The notes under the pieces are model-generated. The model ran no database searches. It saw only the letters and a list, made by a program, of their open reading frames with translations, and had not been told where the DNA came from. A DNA stretch of 64,000 nucleotides from the NCBI GenBank assembly GCA_018806915.1, contig JAGKQI010000105.1, forward strand, positions 3,038,001 to 3,102,000, in the 5' to 3' direction. This document shows, one piece after another, positions 17,404 through 26,893 of this stretch (position 1 is its first letter; every line of letters starts with the position of its first letter). Both the position numbers and the translations under genes were made by a program. This DNA is from Phytophthora colocasiae. Its lineage: Eukaryota; Oomycota; Peronosporomycetes; Peronosporales; Peronosporaceae.

Positions 17404-20400
17404 TTGTTTTCTTCACGAGTCGTCGGGCACATTACTTTTGACAACTTCAACTCTGGACTACACGGCACCTTACATCCATTGCAATTTTTCATGTCAAAGC
17501 GGCGTAGCACCTTCTCAGCGTACTGCCGTTGACTTATGAAAACTGTTCTCTCACTCCGATTGCGTGTAATTTCCCAACCAAGGATGTAGTGTATTGGTCC
17601 AAGATCTTTCATCTCAAAACTGCGGTGAAGAGTTGCTTTCATCTGCTTCATGATGCCTTTGTTAGGCGCGAACAATATCAAATCATCCACGTAGATAGAA
17701 ATGAACACTAGCCATCCATCTATCACTTTCACAGCAACGCATGCTTCACAATTCATCAGCGTGTATCCTTCACGTTCCAGATGATCTTTCAGGAGTCGAA
17801 ACCATACTCTAGGAGCTTGCTTTAAGCCGTAAAGACTTTTTAGTAGAAGACAGACAAAGTCCTCTTTTCCTTCTTCAACGTACCCCTCGGGTTGCTCCAT
17901 GAATACTTCTACGTCAATGTCACCATTCAAGAAAGCTGTGGTCACGTCCATTTGGTCTATCTCATAGTCCCAAATGGCTGCAAGAGTCAACAACATTCGC
18001 AATGTTTCCAAGCGCACCACAGGTGAGTACACCTCGAAATAGTCAACTCCATAAATCTGCAGGAATCCTTTTATGACCAGCCTAGCTTTGAATCTCTCGA
18101 TCTCATCATTAGCAAGATACTTGACACGAAAAACCCATCGATTACTGAGCACTTTCATGCCTTTCTTCCGACGAACTAACTTCCGCGTGCCATTCTTCAT
18201 CAGAGCATTGTACTCAGCATCAGCAGCTTTTCGCCATTCTTCAGCATATTCGTCATTCATTGCTTCTTGATATGACGTTGGTTCTACCAAGACACTGGAA
18301 GACAAACAGCAAAAGTCCTCCCACCAGTCTAGTGCCTTCTCCTTTGCTATTTCCAACTGCATTTCATCACGCAATTTTTCCCACTTTGAGCCACATCTTT
18401 TCTCCTTCACTGAATCACGATAAGCAAGATGAATGGTATCTCCCAACCACTTAGGAGGCTTCGACACTCTGCCGCTCCTCGTCTTCACGGGATGATACTC
18501 TCTACAGCCAGTCTTTTGTGCCCTATTGCATGGTGCAACTTTGTTACTTGAGGCTGTTATGCGCTCTTTCTCCAAGTCACTTCCAGCACTGGCACTGGTG
18601 CTCTTCAAGCCACCAGACTTCGACCGACTACTCTCCTCATTCACCTCATTATCATCATCTTGCTCTGCAGCCGGTGTCATACACCGCCCACTGCCATTTC
18701 GTGTTGCAGCCGGTGTCACACACCGCCCACTGCTATCATCTTGCTCTACAGCCGGTGTCATACACCGCCCACTGCGCTCCTTCTTCTTGGCTCGTTTTCT
18801 CTTTTTCGCAGTTGGAGTCTGCTCTGCATCACTGTCATCACTGCTACTTTCTCGACTTCGCTTTTTACGACAAACAGCCCCACCAAAGCGATGCCGATGC
18901 AATTCAGAATCAGCCCCACCAGTTCTGCACTCCACATCACCATTTTCATTCTCATGTGCGTCTTTTAGTAGTGACGGAATATGGTTCATTTCATCTGCAT
19001 CAACATTTAGATATTGAGATGTCGACGCACTTGTGGATCGTGCTCTGTCAGATCCCAGCAGAATGCGACCAGGCCTATCTTCGTAGAAGACAAGCGTGTG
19101 ACTGTAGAAAGCTTTGTTCGTCTTACTATCTAGCAGTCGATATCCTCTTCGTTCCCGTGAATATCCCACGAAAACTGCTTCTCTGGCTCTGGCATTCAGT
19201 TTCTTACGTTCAACTTTATCAATGTATGCCAAGACTGCGCATCCAAATGTCCGAAGTCTTGTATAGGTAGGCGTCTCACGAAACCACACTGCATACGGCA
19301 CTTCCATCGATCTTGTTGTGTTCGGAACAATGTTCACACAATATGCCGCTGTATTAGCAGCTTCGGCCCACAACTCCTCAGGTAATTCAAAGTGAACCAA
19401 CAAACATCTCATTCGCTCCGAAACCGTACGAATCATACGCTCTGCAACTCCGTTTTGCTCCGGAGTATGCTTCACCGTGAGAGAACACTCCATTCCATAG
19501 TTCCTCTTACATGTATCACTAAGAGCTGTCAACTCACGGGCATTATCACATCGAAGTTTCTTCATCCGCACTTTCAATTGCGTCTTCACATGTTCATAAT
19601 ATAGTGTGAACTTTTCACAGACTTCAGACCGGTTTTTCATGAGAAATAGTGTTGTGTATCGGCTTACTTCATCCACAAACACGATGAAATAGCGACTTCC
19701 AGAGTATGACTCAACTGAATATGGACCCCAGACGTCTGTGTGCACATATTCACCGACAAGCCAGTCACGTTTCGGAGGACCGACAGAATGGAAAGACTTT
19801 CTTACCATTTTTCCTTTTATACAGGAGTCACAAGAAAATGAACCATCAACTCTTAGGTCCATGTCTGGAATTGGCCAGTCTCCATGCCGAAATAAAGCGT
19901 TGAAAACATTCCTTCCCGGATGTCCAAGTCTTGTATGCCATCGTTTAATCTCTTCACTTTCGTTAGCCGCAACTAACATGACAGCATCTTCTGGAGTCTC
20001 CAACTTCACTTGATAAAGACTCGTCTCATCCACATGCGCGTAAGCACTGCCACGTTGAAATTTTAGTTCAGCAAATTCGTATTCATCAAAATGGACTTTC
20101 AGCTTTTCCTCAAGCGATAACGTAGGATCATTTTGCCGCCGTACTGAAAACAGACTGCACTGAAGTTCAGGTACATATCGTACTCCCCGTAGCACGACAG
20201 TGCGTCGTCCGTTAGTAGTCTGAATTTCCTTTTTCACCGTGCCAACTCCAACAACATTTAGCCAGTTTTCACCTCCAACTCGCACCAACGCACTCATTTC
20301 TGTGAAAGACACGAAGTCAATCTTCTGGTTTGTCATATGACAAGTAGCACCAGAATCCAAATACCAACGACCATGCGCTAGCTTTTGGATGCGAGAGGGT

Positions 20401-21428
20401 TGTTTCACCAGCGCCGAAATGATATAGGCATCTTCTTCACTATCCTCGGCAGCATAGTTACTATATTTCCTTTTTCCGGACTTCTTTCCTTCTGCATTCC
20501 CACTAGTCTTTGTCTGCTTGGGAGCTGGCTCACTGCTCTCACTTGGTGGACGTTTACCCAAGTACGGACAATCACGAACTTGATGTCCTTGTTCTTCACA
20601 GTGAAAACATGATCCACGACCACGCCCTTGACTTCCTCCTCTTCCTGCACCTCGACCACCTCGGCCACCTCTTCCGCGACCGCGTCCTTGATTTCCACCA
20701 TCACGGCCACCACGACCTCCGCGACCTCGACCGCGACCACGACCTCGGCCTCGACCTCGGCCCGATCTGCCACCATACAGCGCCTGTTCTTCCGACTTTC
20801 CATCCAACTTCCGCCCTTGTCGTCGATCGTATGCCATCTCGAGCGCATGTTCCAGTTGTTCATAATTGGGAGGCTCGTTAACTTTTGTAGGCACATGACT
20901 TGCCAGAAACGTCTCAACCACATTATCGTAAGACTCAGGTAGTGTACTGATCAGAATTGCGGGCATTAAGTATTCATCTAGGGGCACGCCAAGCAACGCA
21001 ATCCGATCCAAAATTCGACGAACTTCTCCCAAGTGATCAGCAACGTTTCCATTTTCTTCAAGGCGAAGTGATCTCAGCTTCGTAACCTCCGATGCGTACT
21101 TAAAATACGTCTTGCCAACGTAGCGCTGTTTCATTCTCTCCACTACACGAAATGGCGATGGTTCAAATTTCACAGTCTTCATTATCTTATCCGTCATTCC
21201 GTCGTAAAGCATTTCCTTGGCACGAGCAGTCTCCTTCTCCCAGGTATCATGTTCATTCTGCTTCGCCTCCTCTGGTTCGTCAATCTCCTTCGTGCAGTAT
21301 TTCCACAGGTTCTTACGCTCCAACTTGAGCTTCATCCTCTCGAGCCACACTTCAAAATTCTCGCCATCGAAAGGTGGGTGGGCGGCCTTCTTCTCCTCTG
21401 CTTTCTCTTGTTTCTTGTCCTCACTCAT
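17400..21428 (-). CDS. Copia-1 gag-protease-integrase-reverse transcriptase
   Basis: A 1342-residue polyprotein. Order: capsid region, an RGG/GRG-repeat stretch, one zinc knuckle (CFHCEEQGHQVRDC), protease (YLDSGATCHM), GAG-pre-integrase with HHCC, integrase core (HTDVWGPY; RCDNARE; EQNGVAERM), a Ser-rich linker with a triplicated motif, and reverse transcriptase (TAFLNGDID; IYVDDLILFA). It lacks only RNase H, which continues out of frame at 17403. Apart from that frameshift it looks intact. Confidence 0.93.
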   Translation of the reverse strand: MSEDKKQEKAEEKKAAHPPFDGENFEVWLERMKLKLERKNLWKYCTKEIDEPEEAKQNEHDTWEKETARAKEMLYDGMTDKIMKTVKFEPSPFRVVERMKQRYVGKTYFKYASEVTKLRSLRLEENGNVADHLGEVRRILDRIALLGVPLDEYLMPAILISTLPESYDNVVETFLASHVPTKVNEPPNYEQLEHALEMAYDRRQGRKLDGKSEEQALYGGRSGRGRGRGRGRGRGRGGRGGRDGGNQGRGRGRGGRGGRGAGRGGSQGRGRGSCFHCEEQGHQVRDCPYLGKRPPSESSEPAPKQTKTSGNAEGKKSGKRKYSNYAAEDSEEDAYIISALVKQPSRIQKLAHGRWYLDSGATCHMTNQKIDFVSFTEMSALVRVGGENWLNVVGVGTVKKEIQTTNGRRTVVLRGVRYVPELQCSLFSVRRQNDPTLSLEEKLKVHFDEYEFAELKFQRGSAYAHVDETSLYQVKLETPEDAVMLVAANESEEIKRWHTRLGHPGRNVFNALFRHGDWPIPDMDLRVDGSFSCDSCIKGKMVRKSFHSVGPPKRDWLVGEYVHTDVWGPYSVESYSGSRYFIVFVDEVSRYTTLFLMKNRSEVCEKFTLYYEHVKTQLKVRMKKLRCDNARELTALSDTCKRNYGMECSLTVKHTPEQNGVAERMIRTVSERMRCLLVHFELPEELWAEAANTAAYCVNIVPNTTRSMEVPYAVWFRETPTYTRLRTFGCAVLAYIDKVERKKLNARAREAVFVGYSRERRGYRLLDSKTNKAFYSHTLVFYEDRPGRILLGSDRARSTSASTSQYLNVDADEMNHIPSLLKDAHENENGDVECRTGGADSELHRHRFGGAVCRKKRSRESSSDDSDAEQTPTAKKRKRAKKKERSGRCMTPAVEQDDSSGRCVTPAATRNGSGRCMTPAAEQDDDNEVNEESSRSKSGGLKSTSASAGSDLEKERITASSNKVAPCNRAQKTGCREYHPVKTRSGRVSKPPKWLGDTIHLAYRDSVKEKRCGSKWEKLRDEMQLEIAKEKALDWWEDFCCLSSSVLVEPTSYQEAMNDEYAEEWRKAADAEYNALMKNGTRKLVRRKKGMKVLSNRWVFRVKYLANDEIERFKARLVIKGFLQIYGVDYFEVYSPVVRLETLRMLLTLAAIWDYEIDQMDVTTAFLNGDIDVEVFMEQPEGYVEEGKEDFVCLLLKSLYGLKQAPRVWFRLLKDHLEREGYTLMNCEACVAVKVIDGWLVFISIYVDDLILFAPNKGIMKQMKATLHRSFEMKDLGPIHYILGWEITRNRSERTVFISQRQYAEKVLRRFDMKNCNGCKVPCSPELKLSKVMCPTTREENN
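18660..18775. repeat. triplicated motif in Copia-1 linker
   Basis: Three copies of a short unit containing GCCGGTGTCAYACACCGCCC, encoding SGR(S/C)CMTPA-like repeats on the minus strand between integrase and RT. The function of the repeat is not evident. Confidence 0.65.
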
Positions 21429-21463
21429 GGTCTGTATATCTGAAGGTCTAGCAGCACGAGTTT

Positions 21464-21475
21464 GGGCTCATAACC
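21464..21475 (-). other. Copia-1 primer-binding site, half-tRNA type
   Basis: In element orientation GGTTATGAGCCC follows the 5' LTR after AGC. It is complementary to the anticodon stem-loop of initiator tRNA-Met (GGGCUCAUAACC), not to a tRNA 3' end. This matches the internal-tRNA priming known for Drosophila copia. Copia-2 has the same site. Confidence 0.75.
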
Positions 21476-21478
21476 GCT

Positions 21479-21707
21479 TGTAATTCTCTCAGAAGCAGGT
21501 GTGTTGCAGACCACAGATACACAAGGAAGACACGTACTGAGCAGCGCAAAGGCCACTCGGAGGAGTTTCTCGTGTATTGTTGTTTTTCTTCAACTGAGCT
21601 CCAACCTACAAGCTCGGCTTCTTTCCTACCTCCTTTCTCACATTGCAGTCCCAGTCCTTTTCTCATATTCCAACCTAAGTATCCAACCGTGACAACCAGT
21701 AATTACA
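21479..21707 (-). repeat. Copia-1 5' LTR
   Basis: 229-bp LTR, TG...CA ends, directly upstream of the primer-binding site in element orientation. Confidence 0.93.
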
Positions 21708-21710
21708 ACT

Positions 21711-21952
21711 ACATCGCTGTCGCTTGAATGGGCGAGCGATTGGAGCTTCTGACTGGCTAAAAATGGCTCGAATCGATTCGAAATCGATTCGTCAAAACGA
21801 TTCGATTCAGGCTATTCTCACAAATTCGAATGAAACTGACATAATTTTTTCTTCTTTGATTGTGTAGCCCTCGTTGCAGATCATCCAACAATGTTGGACC
21901 AACATACTGCTTCGTGCTCGCCTTCTTCAAATTAGAACGATTCTGTTAACGC
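21711..21952. repeat. 240-bp direct repeat, right copy, with mariner-like right end
   Basis: Duplicates 16183-16422 and here continues to the intact terminal repeat GAACGATTCTGTTAACGC (ends 21952) and its flanking TA (21953-21954). This is the original right end of the mariner-like element abutting the right transporter arm. Confidence 0.88.
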
Positions 21953-23777
21953 TAGAGAACCATTCTGTTGACGGATAAAAAAGACGATCAAGGATAAAAC
22001 AATTTATTCGGAACAAGCAATATAACTCCTGCAGAATGACTACCTTGGACATCCACAGAGTTATCTCAAAATCCTAACCAGTTTACTGCTCGCGGCGAGA
22101 GTCGTACTCGGCCTGGATCTCCTCGGCCGACTTGCCCGACGTCTCCGGCACCAGCTTCAGGGCCAGCAGGTAGAACAGAGCAAGAAGCACCACGAACGGC
22201 ATGTACGCGTAGTCGTCCAGAGCGTCCGACACGTACGGGTACGACACACCCACGATGAGGTTGCACAGCCAGTTGATGCCGATGCACAACGAAGACGCGC
22301 TGGCACGGATCGAGTCCGGGAAGATGTCGGCCGTCATCACCCACACAAGCGGGCCCAGCGTCACACCGAACACGATCACGTACAGAGCGGTGAACACAAT
22401 CGACAGAGCAGACACGTCCACGATGAACGCCACCGTCATACCCAGGGACATGACCACCATACCGGCCAGACCCCACAGGATCATGTTGCGAGCACCGAAG
22501 CGGTTGGCCAGCACACCCGTGAAGAAAGCGGGCCAGATGTTGATGAAGTCGATGATGAGCGTACCCACGCGCGAGTCCGAGATACCGGCGTCCGAGAAGA
22601 TGTTGCCAGAGTAGTAGAACACAGCGTTGATACCCGAAAGCTGCTGAGCGCACGACAACAGGATACCGCCAAGAAGCTGCATACGGTAGCGAGGCGCGAA
22701 CATCGACTCCTTCTTGGGAGCGGACAGACCCTCCTCGGCGTTCTCAGCCTTCTTGCTCACCTCCAGCCACGACAGAGCTGTCTGCACGTGCTCCTCGCCG
22801 TACAGACGAGCGATCACCTCCTTGGCCTCGTCCTTGCGGCCCTGGGTCAGCAGCCACGCAGGGCTCTCCACGCACATGGACGGCGCCAGAAGCAGGTAGA
22901 TCGCAGCAAGCACCACGGGGAAAGCAGCCAGGTAACGCCAGCCAGAGCTCGTGTTGGCGAAGAAGAACGCGATGGCAGGCACCAAAATACCGATCGTCGT
23001 AAAGATCTGAAGGCCCAGGCCCAGAGTGTTACGCATGTGCGGGGGCGACAGCTCGTTGATGTAGCCGCCGATCGTGGCCGTGGCCGTACCGGACGAGATA
23101 CCGGCGATCAGACGGCCAAGAGCGAAGATCCAAATGTTCGACACGGACGCCTGCACCACACCACCGACGATCATGAAGATACAGTTGCCCATCAGAGCTT
23201 TCTTACGGCCGTACTTGTCACTGAAGTGACCGCAGCACAGCGAGCCAACCATAGCGCCGAAGATCCAGGCGTTCACGGCGAACGTCCACTCCAGCTTCGA
23301 GTGGCCAGGGAACATGAGGCACGTGTCCTCCGCCACAGGACGAGCATTGCACTCGTCCGTGTCGTTGTACTGCGACAGATTCATCTGCGAGGTGGACCAA
23401 CCGCTCTGGAACGGCTGCAGCCACGACAGCAGAGCACTCGTGTACAGGATCGTCTTGGGCTTGATGAGACGCGCAGCGGCCTTGTTGGCCTCGTCGAAGG
23501 CGGTCACGCCGCCGGTCTTGGGGGTGGAGGCTTCCGCGTAGTCGGCCATTTTTCACTTGACTTGACTTGGTTGACTTGGGGTCGGCTTGGTCAATTGGAA
23601 AGTGAGGACTGCTTACACTGCCATTGTGGCAGCCTACAGCTTGTGTGCCAGTCTCACTAGGGGCACACAAACAGCGGTATACCTCGAGTCGAGGCGTTGT
23701 AGGCAGTGTATCGGCGAGCCAAGTTGAACTTGGCAGATACCTGCACGCGCTCTTACCGCTGCTTGGGCACTGGACAC
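21953..23777 (-). repeat. right arm of large inverted duplication
   Basis: Reverse complement of 13786-15609 (1825 versus 1824 bp), containing the second transporter and its promoter. It is interrupted after 23777 by the hAT element and resumes at 27465-27535, where Copia-2 begins. Confidence 0.93.
22083..23549 (-). CDS. MFS hexose/sugar transporter, copy 2
   Basis: Encodes the same 488 residues as copy 1 (14014-15480); only a few silent nucleotide changes are visible (for example around 22560). All sugar-porter signatures are conserved, so both copies should be functional. The core promoter, including TCACTTT (23599-23605, minus), is duplicated. The hAT insertion begins 228 bp upstream of the start and could alter distal control of this copy only. 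Confidence 0.95.
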   Translation of the reverse strand: MADYAEASTPKTGGVTAFDEANKAAARLIKPKTILYTSALLSWLQPFQSGWSTSQMNLSQYNDTDECNARPVAEDTCLMFPGHSKLEWTFAVNAWIFGAMVGSLCCGHFSDKYGRKKALMGNCIFMIVGGVVQASVSNIWIFALGRLIAGISSGTATATIGGYINELSPPHMRNTLGLGLQIFTTIGILVPAIAFFFANTSSGWRYLAAFPVVLAAIYLLLAPSMCVESPAWLLTQGRKDEAKEVIARLYGEEHVQTALSWLEVSKKAENAEEGLSAPKKESMFAPRYRMQLLGGILLSCAQQLSGINAVFYYSGNIFSDAGISDSRVGTLIIDFINIWPAFFTGVLANRFGARNMILWGLAGMVVMSLGMTVAFIVDVSALSIVFTALYVIVFGVTLGPLVWVMTADIFPDSIRASASSLCIGINWLCNLIVGVSYPYVSDALDDYAYMPFVVLLALFYLLALKLVPETSGKSAEEIQAEYDSRREQ

Positions 23778-23892
23778 TAGAGGTGGCGACGTTACTTTTT
23801 TTAACGCCAAGTACCGTCAAATCTTTCACACCTAGCCTGTGTCAGGAGTTAGTTGGTTAACCCTTTCACTACCAGATATTACGGCTTGTCAT

Positions 23893-24005
23893 AGAGGACC
23901 GCAGCGGTCCTCTAACAGCCGGCTTGTTGCATTTTGATAGGCTAAAAGTCTGTACTTCCTGGTTCTGACTATGCCACATAGTGGTAATAGGACCGCAGCG
24001 GTCCT
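23893..24005. repeat. left subterminal palindromes of PB3
   Basis: Two palindromes with core GGACCGCAGCGGTCC: a 21-bp version at 23893-23913 and a 17-bp version at 23989-24005. A third lies near the right end. They are candidate transposase-binding sites. Confidence 0.85.
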
Positions 24006-24111
24006 CTACCATTTGCCGTACCGTGAAGACCACAATAGCAAACAGCTCCTTATCGTCAGATTTCTTTCCTCACACTTGCAATCTTCCAGGACCAGCATCA
24101 GATCAACAACC

Positions 24112-26217
24112 ATGGAAATCGCCGACCTGCTGAACCAAGTTGATGACGACGCTGACTGGGAGTTCGAGGCTTCGGACACGGAGGAAGAACAAGGTGAAGA
24201 GGAAGATAGAATCGCAGATTTAGCGAGCGAGACCGCGCAGTCAGCAGCCACGTCTCCGCTAACCCAGCGGCTAACAGGCAATGAATACGTCGACAACCTT
24301 ATCAAGTCGAGCGGCCTCCACATTATCCGCGGCAGAGAGGTCGCAGCGGCTTACAATGAGCGCGGTGAGCTTGGTCTCTTTTCGCTTTTCTTCACCCGCG
24401 AATTCAGAACATCCTTGCAGTCTTGGACCAACGAGGTTCTGAAGGAGAAAGGGCGACAAGAGGCTACCGAGTACGAGATTGATGCCTATATCGGCTTAGA
24501 GATCGCTATGAGCTTCAATCCTGTTACGGCGATCAAAGATCTCTGGTCAAAGAAGCTATTCATGGGACAATCGGACTTTGCAACAACTATGTCTAGAAAT
24601 CGGTTTGAAACTATACGAGCCCGATTCCAGGTTCATGCACCTGGCAGCGTCCCCGTTGAGCGCCGTGAGCTGGATCCGTTGTGGCACAGCAGACGCCTGA
24701 TGTCCCAGATCCAGGAGAAGTTTGCCACCATCGCAGTCCCAGTGGGAGCGATCAGTCTAGATGAGAATACTGTGAGGACTAAAGCGCGATCCGCAGCGAA
24801 GACGTACTTGCCGTCAAAGCCCGACAAGTATGGCGTGCGCTTTTACGCGGCAGTTGGGTGGGAAAGTTTGTACGCCTACTCAATATGGGACAACGGATCA
24901 GGCAACCGCACAAGAACTTCAGCAGCTGAGCGCTATACCGATACCTTCCCTGCTATACGGACACCATTATTCAGGACGCTCGATCGGGTCGACATTCCAA
25001 TGAAGCGTAAAGATCCAAGCGCGCTGTGGATCGCAATGTGTGGGCACCTGACTAAGCAGTATCCAGCACCGAACGGTCACCGGTTACTGGTCTGTGATAA
25101 CTTCTACACTAGGCATTCTCTCGCAAAGACACTCTTGGTGTTCACCGACGGTGAAATGCGGCTTCTTGGTACTGTCCGAATTCCGCTTCAAGGAAAGTGG
25201 AATGCTGAAGCATTAGAAGCTTCCAAAGCACGCGTTGACGCTGCCGATCGCGGAAGCTGGGAGCTCGTTGCTGCGGTAGACGTTCCTCCTGGGTGGGAGA
25301 AGCAACAAGATCAGCACAAGAAAGCCCAGAAGAAGCTACCACTACACCTGCAGACTGAGTACACACCGTCCATGACTATAGCCAAGAATGCGGGCTATAT
25401 TGTATTCCGGGACAAACGTGTTGTGGTCTTTTATACAAACGATTTGGCTGGCACAATGACGCAGCGTGTACTTCATGGAAGTTCTCCTGAAGCAGTTTCA
25501 CTCTGTCGGAACCTTGCACCATTGCAACGCTGGACAGCAGACAGAGTAATGCACCGCCAAACCTTCCAGGTTCCAGCCATGATTGTCGCCTACAATCTCT
25601 TCATGAACGGCGTCGACAGAGTCGACCAGCTCAGGAGTACGAATCCAATACGTCGCAAGGAGAAGAGACTCTCCATGAGTATCTTGACCTGGGCTCTGGA
25701 TCTTGCGCTTATCAATGCATTTATGCTGTTCAAAAAGGTTGCGGGGACCGAAGCCACGCGAGTCACTTTGCGCGATTTCAAGCAACGAGTAGCAGAAAAA
25801 ATGACGGCAGTGCAACATGCTCGACTGGATAAAGAACGCCGCCGCAAACTTGTCCCAAATTCACCTATTGCAGACGTCGTGGGCGCTGATGATAGCGTCC
25901 ACGCAATTACTCCGAACTCAACGAAACATTCAGGGGGAAGACTTACATGTTATCTTTGTTCGCTTCGAGGTTTCGCGAAAAAAGCCCGCTTTGGCTGTAC
26001 TGGGTGTCATCGAGGCTTCCACGTTACCTGCTTCACTGCTTTCCACTACAGAGATGCACTCACGTCCAGCTCACTCACGGTCCGCTCAGCATTGGATGCT
26101 GTGTGCGATGTGGCAGCAGGGGAATCGTCGGTGCATACTCGGCTAAAGAAGAACAAAAGCGTAACATACTTGGATCAGCTAGAGCTTCCAAATGCACAGT
26201 TAGATAATAGCAAGTAA
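24112..26217 (+). CDS. piggyBac-like transposase, full length
   Basis: A 701-residue transposase. It has an acidic N-terminus, a DDE_Tnp_1_7 core with Asp in SLDENTVRTKAR, Asp in LLVCDNFYT, and Asp in MNGVDRVDQLRS, then a C-terminal Cys/His zinc region (CYLCSLRG, CTGCHRGFHVTC). I chose Met24112, the first ATG after the subterminal palindromes; the frame is open further upstream but has no better start. No stops or frameshifts are seen, so it may be active. Confidence 0.92.
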   Translation: MEIADLLNQVDDDADWEFEASDTEEEQGEEEDRIADLASETAQSAATSPLTQRLTGNEYVDNLIKSSGLHIIRGREVAAAYNERGELGLFSLFFTREFRTSLQSWTNEVLKEKGRQEATEYEIDAYIGLEIAMSFNPVTAIKDLWSKKLFMGQSDFATTMSRNRFETIRARFQVHAPGSVPVERRELDPLWHSRRLMSQIQEKFATIAVPVGAISLDENTVRTKARSAAKTYLPSKPDKYGVRFYAAVGWESLYAYSIWDNGSGNRTRTSAAERYTDTFPAIRTPLFRTLDRVDIPMKRKDPSALWIAMCGHLTKQYPAPNGHRLLVCDNFYTRHSLAKTLLVFTDGEMRLLGTVRIPLQGKWNAEALEASKARVDAADRGSWELVAAVDVPPGWEKQQDQHKKAQKKLPLHLQTEYTPSMTIAKNAGYIVFRDKRVVVFYTNDLAGTMTQRVLHGSSPEAVSLCRNLAPLQRWTADRVMHRQTFQVPAMIVAYNLFMNGVDRVDQLRSTNPIRRKEKRLSMSILTWALDLALINAFMLFKKVAGTEATRVTLRDFKQRVAEKMTAVQHARLDKERRRKLVPNSPIADVVGADDSVHAITPNSTKHSGGRLTCYLCSLRGFAKKARFGCTGCHRGFHVTCFTAFHYRDALTSSSLTVRSALDAVCDVAAGESSVHTRLKKNKSVTYLDQLELPNAQLDNSK

Positions 26218-26471
26218 TACCTTACTACATTGTTGAGCCGATCAATCTCCTTTGACACGCACAGTGGAAAATCTGCTCGCGCTGTTTTGCTGAGACGGCC
26301 ATGCTTCGTATAGTAGTAGAGTTGCCATAGTGTTCTGATAGTGTGGCGGGAGGTGGATTTCCCCCCTCTCCTCGTCAGCATCCGGATTCTGCAGGCTACG
26401 ATGTCCTTGCCGTATTGCTTCCACTCGCAGGGCGAGTCGCCGCAGAAGCTGCATGTTTGTGAGGCAATCAT
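26175..26471 (-). CDS. small Cys-containing ORF convergent to PB3 transposase
   Basis: A 98-residue ORF starting at ATG 26471 and ending inside the last codons of the transposase on the other strand (43-bp overlap). It begins with CSFCGDSPCEW and has basic residues and aromatic clusters (LWQLYYYTKHG). The CxxC....C-W beginning recalls small unannotated oomycete proteins, but I cannot assign a function. A chance ORF is possible. Confidence 0.45.
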   Translation of the reverse strand: MIASQTCSFCGDSPCEWKQYGKDIVACRIRMLTRRGGKSTSRHTIRTLWQLYYYTKHGRLSKTARADFPLCVSKEIDRLNNVVRYYLLLSNCAFGSSS

Positions 26472-26583
26472 CGTCTGAGCTTGAAAATTCAAATACGGAA
26501 GTACCGTAAGCGACAGGAGAGACGGCTAGGTCGCATGCTCATTGGTGGAATCTTAGCTATTCAGCCATTCTATTGGTGGAGTT

Positions 26584-26604
26584 GTAGGACCGCAGCGGTC
26601 CTAC
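26584..26604. repeat. right subterminal palindrome of PB3
   Basis: A 21-bp palindrome (25 bp counting flanks 26582-26606) with the same GGACCGCAGCGGTCC core as the left end, 24 bp from the right terminus. Confidence 0.85.
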
Positions 26605-26893
26605 AAAAAAACGCTGGTAGTAAAAGGGTTAACGAGGGATAACACGCTCCAATACGGACCGCTCATTGGTCTCGACAGCAGCCAATCACAAACGTAACCT
26701 CATAATAAATGGCAATAGCCACATTTAAGTCTCACTGGAATTCTACAACGAAGTGCTGACACCAGTCGGAGTGAGGCTTTACTTTATGTAGCAGGCTACC
26801 GTAACCTACAAGTTTGCTACGCGTAGACAAAGGTGTTGTTGTGCTTGTCTGCATCGATATTCCCTCCAATTGATCCGGCCAGTCGCGCAAGCT

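Larger units (their letters stand above)
16427..21707 (-). mobile_element. Copia-1 LTR retrotransposon
   Basis: A 5.3-kb Ty1/Copia element on the minus strand. Two 229-bp LTRs read TGTAATTACTGG...GAATTACA in element orientation (5' LTR 21479-21707, 3' LTR 16427-16655); I see one difference between them (AAGAAAGA versus AAGGAAGA), so insertion is recent. Order: 5' LTR, primer site, gag-protease-integrase-RT, RNase H, purine-rich tract, 3' LTR. There is no matching 5-bp target duplication (CCGCT versus ACTAC); 240-bp direct repeats flank it instead. Confidence 0.93.
23861..26628 (+). mobile_element. complete piggyBac-like element PB3
   Basis: A 2768-bp element between TTAA duplications (23857-23860 and 26629-26632). 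Terminal repeats are CCCTTTCACTACCAG and, at the right in reverse, CCCTTTTACTACCAG (one mismatch). It has three copies of the subterminal palindrome GGACCGCAGCGGTCC, one full transposase ORF and a convergent small ORF. Nested in the hAT element, it has features of a potentially autonomous copy. Confidence 0.93.

Noticed and set aside
16422..21712. Normal 5-bp target duplication for Copia-1
   Set aside because: Bases next to the LTR ends (CCGCT and ACTAC) do not match.
22788..23660. 290-codon plus-strand ORF opposite transporter copy 2 (mirror at 13903-14775)
   Set aside because: It is the antisense of a gene with strongly GC-biased third positions, which creates long antisense frames; the His/Arg/Gly-rich product has no domain.
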